A stretch of DNA of 6,631 bases from an uncultured Flavobacteriales bacterium (GCA_946478675.1 CAMLEF010000265.1:1-6631), one strand, 5' to 3'; shown: positions 1-5,724, counted from the stretch's first letter. The notes: generated by a model not told the origin, from the sequence alone. Numbers and translations are program-made.

Positions 1-27
1 GACATAGAGAAATAATGGAAGTCGAAG

Positions 28-519
28 ATGAAAGACTACAACGCGAAAGTGAGCACGAAAGGCGACATCTTCGCGGATAACGCATTGATCAAAGAGATCA
101 GCGACAATACCGTCGACGTTTACGCGCGCGTGGAGAAAGGCAGCAACGATAACGAATGGAAATTCATCGTCGGCTTCCAGATGGGGGAAGACTGGCTGAG
201 TTCGTCAAAATATCCTGCGCAGTACAAAGCTGCGGAGAAGATCGTGAAGGATTTTGCCACGAAGATGACGAAGGATGCGATGGGCGACAAAGTGAAAACC
301 GCGGAGAAAGCGCTCAATAAAGTGAAAGACGAAAAATCCGATCTCGAGAAGAAGAATAAAGATCTTCACGACGACATCACGAATTACCAGGACAAGATCA
401 AAAAAGCCGAAGACGACATCAAGAGCAACGAAGACGAGCAGAAGAAGAAACAGGCGGAAGTAGATGCGCAGCAGAAAGTTCTCGACGACCTGAAAGCCCG
501 CCAGAATTCGGTCGAATAA
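28..519 (+). CDS. Coiled-coil protein of unknown function, N-terminus possibly missing
   Basis: Two parts are visible in the 163 residues. Residues about 1-78 form a mixed segment with patterns such as FADNALIKEIS, VDVYARVEKG and DWLSSSKYP. Residues about 85-158 are an unbroken, highly charged Lys/Glu/Asp heptad-like stretch that should form a long coiled coil. I recall Bacteroidota hypothetical proteins with this arrangement that start with a signal peptide, but none is present here and I cannot assign a function. The reading frame is closed by TAA at 13-15; ATG at 28 is the first start after it, preceded only by a purine-rich stretch. The window begins 12 bases before that stop, so a longer gene broken by a nonsense change or sequence error cannot be excluded. 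The coding frame is convincing because the opposite strand in the same codon register is also open, as in the other native genes. A strong terminator follows directly. Confidence 0.7.
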   Translation: MKDYNAKVSTKGDIFADNALIKEISDNTVDVYARVEKGSNDNEWKFIVGFQMGEDWLSSSKYPAQYKAAEKIVKDFATKMTKDAMGDKVKTAEKALNKVKDEKSDLEKKNKDLHDDITNYQDKIKKAEDDIKSNEDEQKKKQAEVDAQQKVLDDLKARQNSVE

Positions 520-538
520 TTCCTCGCAAAATCCAGAT

Positions 539-579
539 TGCCATCGCAGGCTGTAAGCGGCAGGTGATGGCATTTTTTT
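539..579 (+). terminator. Intrinsic terminator after the coiled-coil gene
   Basis: TGCCATCGC at 539-547 pairs with GGTGATGGCA-type sequence at 564-572 (nine pairs including one G-U). A short inner CTG/CAG stem (551-553 with 561-563) has a 7-base loop, and seven T residues follow at 573-579. It starts 20 bases after the stop codon, so it should end the transcript of the upstream gene and separate it from the isomerase gene. Confidence 0.8.
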
Positions 580-693
580 CTGATGGAAAGCGAGCCGGCT
601 GTGTTCGGTATTTTTAATTCACGCAGCGGCCGAATGCACTTTTTACGTGAAACCGCCATCGCCCGTGGAACGGCACAGGCAGGGCTTTTTTAG

Positions 694-701
694 TACCTTT
701 G
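694..701 (+). promoter_or_regulatory. Bacteroidota-type -7 element upstream of the isomerase gene
   Basis: TACCTTTG is a perfect match to the Bacteroidota sigma-factor -7 consensus TAnnTTTG. It lies 23 bases before the ATG at 725, which would give a leader of roughly 15-20 bases in an A/T-rich stretch without a Shine-Dalgarno sequence, normal for this phylum. I do not see a good TTTG -33 element at the expected distance (about 670), so the call rests on the -7 match and its position. Confidence 0.5.
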
Positions 702-724
702 TAATTCTTTTTTAATTGGCAAAA

Positions 725-1714
725 ATGGACATGCATACCCTTGTTGAAAGTTTCCCTGCCCAACTGGAGGAAGCTTTACGGATCGGGAAGTCGGCGGATT
801 TGAAAAAAGCGCAGGACGAGATCAGGAACGTTTACATTTCCGGCCTGGGCGGCTCCGGCATTGGCGGCACCATTATTTCCGAATGGGCGTACGGCCACTG
901 CAAGGTTCCCGTAACCGTCGGCAAAGGCTATTTCATCCCCGAGTCCGTCAACCGGAACACGCTGGTGATCATTTCCTCCTATTCCGGTAATACGGAAGAG
1001 ACCTATGCCTGCATGGAACAGGCGATCGAACGTCATGCGCACATCGTGTGTGTAACCTCCGGCGGAAAAGTCGCTGAGCTGGCGAAATCGCGGAACATCG
1101 ATCATATCCTGATTCCCGGCGGCATGCCCCCGCGCTCCTGTCTTGGATATTCCCTCACGCAGCTCGTTTTTATTTTTGTGAAATATGGCCTGTTGCCGCC
1201 TTCGTTTATTGAAGGACTTGAAGCTTCTGCCAACTTGCTGAAAGGCGAGCAGAAGGCCATCCGTGAACAGGCGACGGAAATTGCTTCCACACTGCACGGC
1301 CGTATGCCGGTCGTCTATTGCACCACGAATTTCGAAGGCGTGGCCGTCCGTTTCCGCCAGCAGCTGAATGAAAATTCCAAAGTGCTGTGCTGGCATCACG
1401 TCATCCCGGAAATGAACCACAACGAGCTTGTCGGCTGGGCCGGTGGCTCCGAAGAAATTGCGGTCGTGCTGTTCCGCGATCCGGAGGAATACGATCGCAA
1501 CAACATGCGCATCGCTATCAACAAAGACATTATCACCCGTTACACGCCGCATTTCCTCGAGATCACTGCGAAAGGAAAATCCATCGTTGAAAAATCGATC
1601 TATCTCATTCACCTCGGCGACTGGGCATCGGTAGCGCTGGCCAGCCTGCGCGGTGTGGATGCCGTGGAAGTGAACGTGATCAATTTCCTCAAAGGAGAGC
1701 TGAGCAAGAAATAA
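725..1714 (+). CDS. Bifunctional phosphoglucose/phosphomannose isomerase
   Basis: This cytosolic enzyme interconverts aldose and ketose 6-phosphates: glucose-6-P or mannose-6-P with fructose-6-P. It links glycolysis to mannose-derived envelope sugars. Numbering from ATG 725 (329 residues), an N-terminal SIS domain has the glycine-rich loop GLGGSGIGG (40-48) and the sugar-phosphate-binding SSYSGNTEE (about 84-92). A second SIS-like half contains PGGMPPRSCLGYS (131-143). The family signature follows: QLNENSK, with the probable catalytic Glu216, and PEMNHNELVGW, with the probable catalytic His232. Length and domain order fit the archaeal/bacterial PGI/PMI family. An in-frame TTG at 716 gives three extra residues, and ATG at 731 is also possible. 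I chose ATG 725 because MDMHTLVESF aligns naturally with family starts as I recall them. The gene has its own -7 element and is followed by a repeat-filled spacer and lipB, an order I recall from other Bacteroidota. Confidence 0.93.
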   Translation: MDMHTLVESFPAQLEEALRIGKSADLKKAQDEIRNVYISGLGGSGIGGTIISEWAYGHCKVPVTVGKGYFIPESVNRNTLVIISSYSGNTEETYACMEQAIERHAHIVCVTSGGKVAELAKSRNIDHILIPGGMPPRSCLGYSLTQLVFIFVKYGLLPPSFIEGLEASANLLKGEQKAIREQATEIASTLHGRMPVVYCTTNFEGVAVRFRQQLNENSKVLCWHHVIPEMNHNELVGWAGGSEEIAVVLFRDPEEYDRNNMRIAINKDIITRYTPHFLEITAKGKSIVEKSIYLIHLGDWASVALASLRGVDAVEVNVINFLKGELSKK

Positions 1715-1718
1715 AACG

Positions 1719-1786
1719 TACGATTTACGATGTACGAATTACGATTTCAAACCCCAGTCGTGCAGCGTAAATAGTAATTCGTAAAT
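1719..1786. repeat. Heptamer tandem repeat with an inverted copy
   Basis: Bases 1719-1746 are four consecutive 7-mers: TACGATT, TACGATG, TACGAAT and TACGATT. The unit TACGAATTAC at 1733-1742 recurs as its exact reverse complement, GTAATTCGTA, at 1774-1783, leaving a 31-base loop. The whole array sits in the 82-base gap between the isomerase and lipB. A 10-bp stem with a long loop could fold in RNA, but there is no T-tract, so I call it a repeat and not a terminator. Confidence 0.75.
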
Positions 1787-1796
1787 AACTTTTCCA

Positions 1797-2522
1797 ATGA
1801 ACACTGTAGCATTTCACGACCTGGGGCTGATCGATTACAAGGAAGCGTGGGATTTCCAGGAGCAGCTGTTCAAATCCATCACCGACCGCAAGATTGCCAA
1901 CCGTGATCTTCCTGCGGAGCAGCAGCAATCCACGCAAAGCCACCTGCTGTTCTGCGAGCATCCGCACGTTTATACGCTCGGCAAAAGCGGCGATGAGCAT
2001 CACCTGCTGGCGAACGATGAAAAGCTGAAGGAGATCAACGCTACGTATTACAAGATCAACCGCGGCGGCGATATTACTTATCACGGACCGGGCCAGCTGG
2101 TCGGCTACCCGATCCTCGACCTCGACAATTTCTTCACCGACATTCACCGTTACCTGCGCACGCTGGAGGAGATCATTATTCTCACGCTGGCGGAATACGG
2201 CATCAAAGGCGATCGTTATCCCGGCTATACCGGCGTGTGGATCGATCCTGCCGACCCGGTGAAGGCGCGGAAGATCTGCGCGATGGGCGTTCGCAGCAGC
2301 CGCTGGGTTACGATGCACGGCTGGGCGCTGAACGTGAATGCCGACCTGAATTATTTCGGCAACATCGTCGCCTGCGGCATTGTCGACAAAGGCATCACGT
2401 CGATGGAAAAAGAATTAGGCCGCAAAGTCGACATGGAAGAAGTGAAAGCGAAAGTGAAGAAGCATTTCGCCGCGCAGTTCGAATGTGCGCTGGAAGAAGC
2501 GGAAAACCCGGTTGGCCGCTGA
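1797..2522 (+). CDS. lipB: Lipoyl(octanoyl) transferase LipB
   Basis: LipB moves the octanoyl group from octanoyl-ACP onto a lysine of lipoyl domains (pyruvate and 2-oxoglutarate dehydrogenases, GcvH) in the cytosol, before LipA inserts sulfur. The 241 residues show the family motifs in order: HPHVYTLGKSG (55-65), the RGGDITYHGPGQLVGYP signature (89-105), KARKICAMGVRSS with the probable catalytic Lys159 (156-168), MHGWALNVNADL (173-184), and IVACGI with the nucleophile Cys193, followed by KGITSM (198-203). The ~240-residue length is normal. ATG 1797 lies just upstream of the conserved start of the fold, with no visible Shine-Dalgarno sequence. LipA is not in the window. The stop codon abuts the stop of the opposing DUF5615 gene with no space between them, so no dedicated terminator is present. 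Confidence 0.96.
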   Translation: MNTVAFHDLGLIDYKEAWDFQEQLFKSITDRKIANRDLPAEQQQSTQSHLLFCEHPHVYTLGKSGDEHHLLANDEKLKEINATYYKINRGGDITYHGPGQLVGYPILDLDNFFTDIHRYLRTLEEIIILTLAEYGIKGDRYPGYTGVWIDPADPVKARKICAMGVRSSRWVTMHGWALNVNADLNYFGNIVACGIVDKGITSMEKELGRKVDMEEVKAKVKKHFAAQFECALEEAENPVGR

Positions 2523-2876
2523 TCAATATTTTCGTTGACGAATAATCATTCCGTCGTAAACGGTAAAGCGGTTTTCCGTTTCTAATTTGAAGACGGTGAT
2601 GAGCTCATGCACAATTCTGCCTGGGAGCTCAGGGGTGAATTCGGTAAGGCGCAGGTAAAGTACACCTTGAGCAGGTTTGTAATTCTCGCGGTAAATCAGT
2701 TCACCATAATCCCGGTCAAACGTAAGAATCAGACGTTCTTCACGATGCGCTCTCTCTATGATTAATTTGTCCGAGATGCCTGCATCTTCTTCTGCTACAT
2801 AAATAACATCATAGCCGAGATCACGCAAATACAGAACACTCGCTTTTGGGAAATTCTCGTTAGCGAGCAGTTTCAT
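2523..2876 (-). CDS. DUF5615 PIN-like protein, probable toxin
   Basis: This 117-residue protein matches the DUF5615 PIN-like family. It has MKLLANENFP at the N-terminus (1-10), LRDLGYDVIYVAEEDAGISD (17-36), and the typical acidic core EERLILTFDRDYGEL (46-60), then GVLYLRL (71-77). PIN-fold relatives are metal-dependent RNases, and DUF5615 genes usually pair with DUF433 genes in toxin-antitoxin-like modules; activity of this protein is inference. The first acidic position, often Asp (ADEN), is Asn6 here. I recall ANEN in other members, so this is not clear inactivation. The start overlaps the stop of the DUF433 gene by one base (TAATG), implying translational coupling. Codons such as TTA, ATA and AGA occur here, and TTA is virtually absent from the neighbouring genes. 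Confidence 0.88.
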   Translation of the reverse strand: MKLLANENFPKASVLYLRDLGYDVIYVAEEDAGISDKLIIERAHREERLILTFDRDYGELIYRENYKPAQGVLYLRLTEFTPELPGRIVHELITVFKLETENRFTVYDGMIIRQRKY

Positions 2877-3115
2877 TATGCGCTTTTATTGAAAGGGCCG
2901 AAGAGCAATCCATCCTTCATGCAATCATATACGTAAGCAAAAACAGCTTTGAGGTGTTCTTTTGTGAGCCGCGGATAATTTTCAAGCACTTGCTGCTCGG
3001 TCCAACCCTGTGCAAACAAACCAACAATGTGATCAACAGAAAGACGAGTACCCGTAACGGCAGGTTTGCCGGCTAAAACCTCTTTGTCGGTTGAAATATA
3101 ATCACGCCAGTTCAT
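2876..3115 (-). CDS. DUF433 protein, probable antitoxin
   Basis: This 79-residue protein has the full DUF433 signature. ISTDKEVLAGKPAVTGTRLS (7-26) is followed by VDHIVGLFAQGWTEQQVLENYP (27-48) and LTKEHLKAVFAYV (50-62). The family has a small helix-turn-helix-like fold and typically precedes a DUF5615 or PIN-type toxin, acting as antitoxin and probably as autorepressor; that role is inferred from context. It is the first gene of a two-gene unit, with its stop overlapping the DUF5615 start by one base. The pair covers about 600 bases at about 44% GC by hand count, against roughly 55-60% in sampled stretches of lipB and the serine hydrolase, which suggests transfer. A promoter-like sequence lies directly upstream. 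Confidence 0.88.
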   Translation of the reverse strand: MNWRDYISTDKEVLAGKPAVTGTRLSVDHIVGLFAQGWTEQQVLENYPRLTKEHLKAVFAYVYDCMKDGLLFGPFNKSA

Positions 3116-3119
3116 GCTT

Positions 3120-3151
3120 CTAAATTACGAAATCGCGTGGAGTTTTTGCAA
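3120..3151 (-). promoter_or_regulatory. Candidate promoter of the DUF433/DUF5615 unit
   Basis: On the minus strand TAATTTAG (3127 to 3120) matches TAnnTTTG at seven of eight positions. TTGC (3151 to 3148) lies 20 bases upstream, near the usual -33 spacing. Transcription would start close to the ATG at 3115, giving a nearly leaderless message. It is the only reasonable match in the divergent gap, but such short motifs arise by chance. Confidence 0.35.
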
Positions 3152-3179
3152 TCTCAGAGAATGGTTCACGGACTTCTAC

Positions 3180-3197
3180 GGATGCTCTTCGGCATCC
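3180..3197. other. Small hairpin in the divergent intergenic gap
   Basis: GGATGC at 3180-3185 and GCATCC at 3192-3197 form a perfect 6-bp stem around TCTTCG. There is no T-tract on either side, so it is not a standard terminator. It lies 53 bases before the serine hydrolase start and 65 bases upstream of the DUF433 start. It could be an operator-like palindrome or leader hairpin for either gene, or chance. The remainder of the 134-base gap shows no recognisable feature beyond the minus-strand promoter candidate. Confidence 0.35.
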
Positions 3198-3249
3198 AAC
3201 CGAACATTTCGCTACTTTCCCCGTATAACCATAAAAGCCCCGCCGGTTT

Positions 3250-4425
3250 ATGCGGAAATTTCTCAAACGTACAGGCTATACGCTGCTCTTCCTGCTGATC
3301 GCAGCCAATCTCTTCATTGTATTCACCGGGCGGTTCTACCTCTACAAAGGCGTCTGGAACACCTATCTCAAAGGACGGAAAGGGCCTTCCGCGCTCGAGT
3401 ACCAGATCTTCGACAACCGCGAAGTGAAGAACAGCACGCCGCAGCCCTGGCCCGTTGCGAAAGATTGTAACGAGAAAGAAATTCCCGCCGACATTTTGAA
3501 GGGAATGAATGACATCGAAACCGGCGCCTTCCTGGTGATCCGCGACGACAGCATTCGTTACGAACATTATTGGGGCGAGTTCACCGATCATTCCTACACG
3601 AATTCCTTCTCGATGGCGAAGACCGTCGTCAGCGTGCTCGTTGGTTGCGCGATCCAGGAAGGAAAGATCAAAAGCATCGATGAGCCGGTCGGTGATTTCC
3701 TGCCGGAATTCAAAGAAGGTGAACGTTCGAAGATCACGCTTCGTCATTTGCTGACGATGAGCTCGGGCATCGACTTCGACGAAAGCTATTCCAACCCGCT
3801 CGCGTATCCTGCGGAAGGCTATTACGGCAGCGACCTGCGCAAAGCGACATTCAGCTACGACAAGATCGCCGAAGCGCCGGGAAAAACGTTCCGTTATCTC
3901 AGCGGCAATACGCAGCTGCTCGGCTTCGTGCTGAAAGCGGCGACAGGCAAAAACGTGGCGGATTACGCTTCCGAAAAATTGTGGCAGCCGATGGGTTGCG
4001 AGCACAACGCGTTCTGGAGCCTCGACTGCGAAAAGAACGGCAACGAAAAAGCGTTCTGCTGCCTCAACTCCAACGCGCGCGATTTTGCCCGCATCGGCCA
4101 GCTTTACCTCGACAGCGGCCGCTGGAAAGGGAACCAGCTCGTGCCGGAATTTTACGCGCTCTCGTCGATTCATCCCGTGGGAACAGTGCGCGAGAACGGC
4201 AAGCCCTGCGTCGACTACGGCTACAGCTGGTGGATGATCCCAGATTACAAAGGCCATTACGTTTTTTACGCGCGCGGCATTCTCGGCCAATATGTGATCG
4301 CAGTGCCGGACATGAAAATGGTGATCGTTCGTCTCGGGAAAAAACGCCTTCCGAATGATTCCGACGATATGCCGCTCGACGTGAAATATTACATGGATGC
4401 AGCGCTCGCGATGTACGGAAGCTAA
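3250..4425 (+). CDS. Membrane-anchored serine hydrolase, beta-lactamase family
   Basis: This 391-residue protein has the beta-lactamase/penicillin-binding fold of PF00144 (class C beta-lactamase, esterase EstB and NylB type). Residues about 10-27 are a single hydrophobic segment after a Lys/Arg-rich start, acting as signal anchor or uncleaved signal, so the catalytic domain should lie in the periplasm. The nucleophile motif is SMAK (Ser121, Lys124). LLTMSSGIDFD (168-178) is the usual downstream block. YLSGN with Tyr216 fits the second catalytic motif, and ARGILGQY (341-348) occupies the place of the KTG-like third motif, closest to NylB/esterase-type members. CCLNSNARDFARIGQLYL (270-287) is typical of environmental serine hydrolases. 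Substrate is unknown; resistance to beta-lactams should not be assumed. ATG 3250 is the only ATG near the frame's opening, since TAA at 3232 closes it upstream. The gene stands alone, divergent from the TA pair. Confidence 0.92.
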   Translation: MRKFLKRTGYTLLFLLIAANLFIVFTGRFYLYKGVWNTYLKGRKGPSALEYQIFDNREVKNSTPQPWPVAKDCNEKEIPADILKGMNDIETGAFLVIRDDSIRYEHYWGEFTDHSYTNSFSMAKTVVSVLVGCAIQEGKIKSIDEPVGDFLPEFKEGERSKITLRHLLTMSSGIDFDESYSNPLAYPAEGYYGSDLRKATFSYDKIAEAPGKTFRYLSGNTQLLGFVLKAATGKNVADYASEKLWQPMGCEHNAFWSLDCEKNGNEKAFCCLNSNARDFARIGQLYLDSGRWKGNQLVPEFYALSSIHPVGTVRENGKPCVDYGYSWWMIPDYKGHYVFYARGILGQYVIAVPDMKMVIVRLGKKRLPNDSDDMPLDVKYYMDAALAMYGS

Positions 4426-4446
4426 CCCCGGCATTTTTTACTGTCG

Positions 4447-4454
4447 TATATTCG
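4447..4454 (+). promoter_or_regulatory. Candidate -7 element upstream of the 133-residue gene
   Basis: TATATTCG matches the Bacteroidota -7 consensus TAnnTTTG at seven of eight positions and lies 16 bases before ATG 4471. A start of transcription near 4461 would leave a leader of about 10 bases. No convincing -33 TTTG is seen. It suggests the gene is transcribed apart from the serine hydrolase, which ends 45 bases upstream. Confidence 0.4.
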
Positions 4455-4470
4455 CACCTCGATTTCCCTT

Positions 4471-4872
4471 ATGAAAAAAGACATTGAAATTCCCGTGGTG
4501 GAGGACATTGCCATTGCAGTGATCCTGGAAGAGGAGGAAGGTGAGAACCGGTGGAATGTGTACCTGCTCAACCTGAAGGACGAACCGATCCGAAACGTAC
4601 TGATCGTTTCCAAAGGATACGGCGAGTTGGACGGCGAAGCCCGCAGCACTTCGACGCTCCGTTATTTCTTCGATGAAATTCCCGCGAAAGAATACGCGAA
4701 AGTCGAACCGATCATGGATTTTACGTTCGGGCTCAGCAACGAATACTGGGTGAGCTTCTACATCGGCGATACGATCTACGACAAACGTTACATCTTCCTG
4801 CCGGAATCCATCAGCGAAAAAAATTTCACGCACGTGCCCCTGATCGACATCGAAGGCGTGATGATCAAATAG
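4471..4872 (+). CDS. Conserved hypothetical protein
   Basis: The 133-residue soluble protein has no signal peptide or membrane segment. It shows alternating hydrophobic and polar residues suggesting a beta-rich fold: VEDIAIAVILEEEE (10-23), WNVYLLNLKDEPIRNVLIVSKGYGELDGEAR (28-58), TSTLRYFFDEIPAKEYAKVE (60-79), EYWVSFYIGD (91-100), YDKRYIFLPESI (103-114). I recognise this pattern (…VSKGYGE.DG…TST.R…, ending IEGVMIK) as a Bacteroidota-conserved family without known function, but cannot name a domain. Start ATG 4471 has a candidate promoter and no Shine-Dalgarno sequence. Its TAG stop forms part of the stem of the following terminator-like repeat. Confidence concerns the gene being real, not its role. 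Confidence 0.85.
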   Translation: MKKDIEIPVVEDIAIAVILEEEEGENRWNVYLLNLKDEPIRNVLIVSKGYGELDGEARSTSTLRYFFDEIPAKEYAKVEPIMDFTFGLSNEYWVSFYIGDTIYDKRYIFLPESISEKNFTHVPLIDIEGVMIK

Positions 4873-4910
4873 TCAGGCTTCGATACGCTCCGCTACTCAG
4901 CCTGACTATT
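4868..4910 (+). terminator. Terminator-like inverted repeat overlapping the stop codon
   Basis: AATAGTCAGGCT (4868-4879) pairs perfectly with AGCCTGACTATT (4899-4910), a 12-bp stem with a 19-base loop. The stop codon TAG (4870-4872) is inside the left arm. The U run is weak (TATT), so efficiency is uncertain. Read on the minus strand, the loop carries GAGTAGCGGAGCGTATCGAAG-like sequence. That resembles the GCTGAGCGGAGTCGAAGC repeats I recall as common between genes in Bacteroidota, so this is probably a copy of a dispersed element doing terminator duty. Confidence 0.65.
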
Positions 4911-4944
4911 GATAAATTGCAGGCAGTTAATTTGAAAGGTTCCG

Positions 4945-5664
4945 GTGTACAACAACCTCAATCCCGAATACATCCTGTTCCTCGACATCGAGACGGTGCC
5001 GTTCTATCCCGCGTATGCCGACGTGCCGGAAGAATGGCGGAAGCTGTGGGATAAAAAAGCGAACAGTCTTCGTCGCGAAGAATCCGATACGCCCGGATCG
5101 CTGTACCCGCTTTCGGGAATCTATGCGGAGTTCGGCAAGATCGTTTGCATCTGCGTCGGCTATTTGAAGCTCGTCGACGGGAAAGAGCAGTTCCGCATGA
5201 AATCGTTCGCCGGCGACGATGAGAAAAAGCTGCTCTGCGATTTTGCGGCGCTGCTCAACAAACATTTCAGCGGTCCCGCGCACCGGCTTTGCGCGCACAA
5301 CGGAAAAGAATTCGACTTCCCCTGGATCGCGCGGCGCATGGTCGTGCACGACATCCCGCTGCCGAACCTGCTCGACATTTCCGGCAAAAAGCCCTGGGAA
5401 ACGCAGCTGCTCGACACGATGGAGATGTGGAAGTTCGGCGATTACAAAAGCTACACGTCGCTCAACGTGCTCGCCATGCTGCTCGGCATTCCCACGCCGA
5501 AAGACGACATCGACGGCAGCCAGGTTCACATCGTTTATTACGAAGAAAAAAATCTCGAGCGCATCGTCACGTACTGCATGAAAGACGTGATCACCGTAGC
5601 GCAGATTTTAAGACGTTACCGGAGAGAACCGCTGATTCCGCAGGACGCGGTGGTGATTGCGTGA
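4945..5664 (+). CDS. Stand-alone 3'-5' exonuclease, PolB proofreading type
   Basis: This is a predicted DnaQ-like 3'-5' exonuclease related to the proofreading domain of family B DNA polymerases (DNA_pol_B_exo2/PF10108-like), 239 residues with no polymerase domain. The acidic metal-binding residues are visible: motif I LFLDIETVP (Asp14, Glu16), motif II CAHNGKEFDFPWIARR (Asn119, Asp124), LLDTMEMWKFG with Asp157 as a further conserved acid, and motif III YCMKDVITVAQI (Tyr210, Asp214). It should remove nucleotides from DNA 3' ends in the cytosol; the physiological role is unknown. The start is GTG 4945: the frame is closed by TGA at 4933-4935 and no ATG precedes the conserved block YNNLNPEYILFLDIE. 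TTAATTTG at 4927-4934 is a weak -7-like match just upstream, so the message may be nearly leaderless. It is followed by an inverted repeat and the convergent adenylyltransferase gene. Confidence 0.9.
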   Translation: MYNNLNPEYILFLDIETVPFYPAYADVPEEWRKLWDKKANSLRREESDTPGSLYPLSGIYAEFGKIVCICVGYLKLVDGKEQFRMKSFAGDDEKKLLCDFAALLNKHFSGPAHRLCAHNGKEFDFPWIARRMVVHDIPLPNLLDISGKKPWETQLLDTMEMWKFGDYKSYTSLNVLAMLLGIPTPKDDIDGSQVHIVYYEEKNLERIVTYCMKDVITVAQILRRYRREPLIPQDAVVIA

Positions 5665-5669
5665 AAGTA

Positions 5670-5721
5670 AAACCGCAAAGTCTTCGCGACTTTCTTTGTG
5701 CTCCTTGCGTCTTTGCGGTTT
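5670..5721. terminator. Inverted repeat between convergent genes, probable bidirectional terminator
   Basis: AAACCGCAAAG (5670-5680) and CTTTGCGGTTT (5711-5721) are perfect 11-bp inverted arms with a 30-base spacer made of related pieces (CTTTCTTTGTG, CTTGCGT). It fills the 60-base gap between the ends of the exonuclease and adenylyltransferase genes and has short T-rich flanks in both directions, so it may stop both transcripts. The CTTTGCGTCTTTGCGGTT style is a repeat type I associate with intergenic regions of Bacteroidota and relatives. Confidence 0.6.
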
Positions 5722-5724
5722 AAA

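Noticed and set aside
661..691. GCCC/GGGC pairing before a T-run as a second terminator
   Set aside because: Only four base pairs with a 17-base loop, and it overlaps the promoter region of the isomerase gene; too weak to support.
776..1612. A 278-codon minus-strand open frame opposite the isomerase
   Set aside because: Same register effect; the sense strand carries unmistakable isomerase motifs and the antisense product is compositionally odd.
1786..1793. TAACTTTT as a -7 promoter element for lipB
   Set aside because: It is only 3 bases before the ATG, so transcription would begin inside the coding sequence.
3166..4434. A 422-codon minus-strand open frame opposite the serine hydrolase, longer than the gene itself
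   Set aside because: It uses the same codon register as the sense gene, so its stops would need TTA, CTA or TCA in the sense strand, which this genome rarely uses. Its translation is Arg/His/Val-rich with no domain, while the sense protein has clear catalytic motifs.
4433..4440. T-run after the serine hydrolase as an intrinsic terminator
   Set aside because: No stable stem precedes it; only scattered 3-base pairings are possible.
4927..5529. A 200-codon minus-strand open frame opposite the exonuclease
   Set aside because: Antisense shadow in the same codon register with no recognisable domain; the exonuclease motifs lie on the plus strand.
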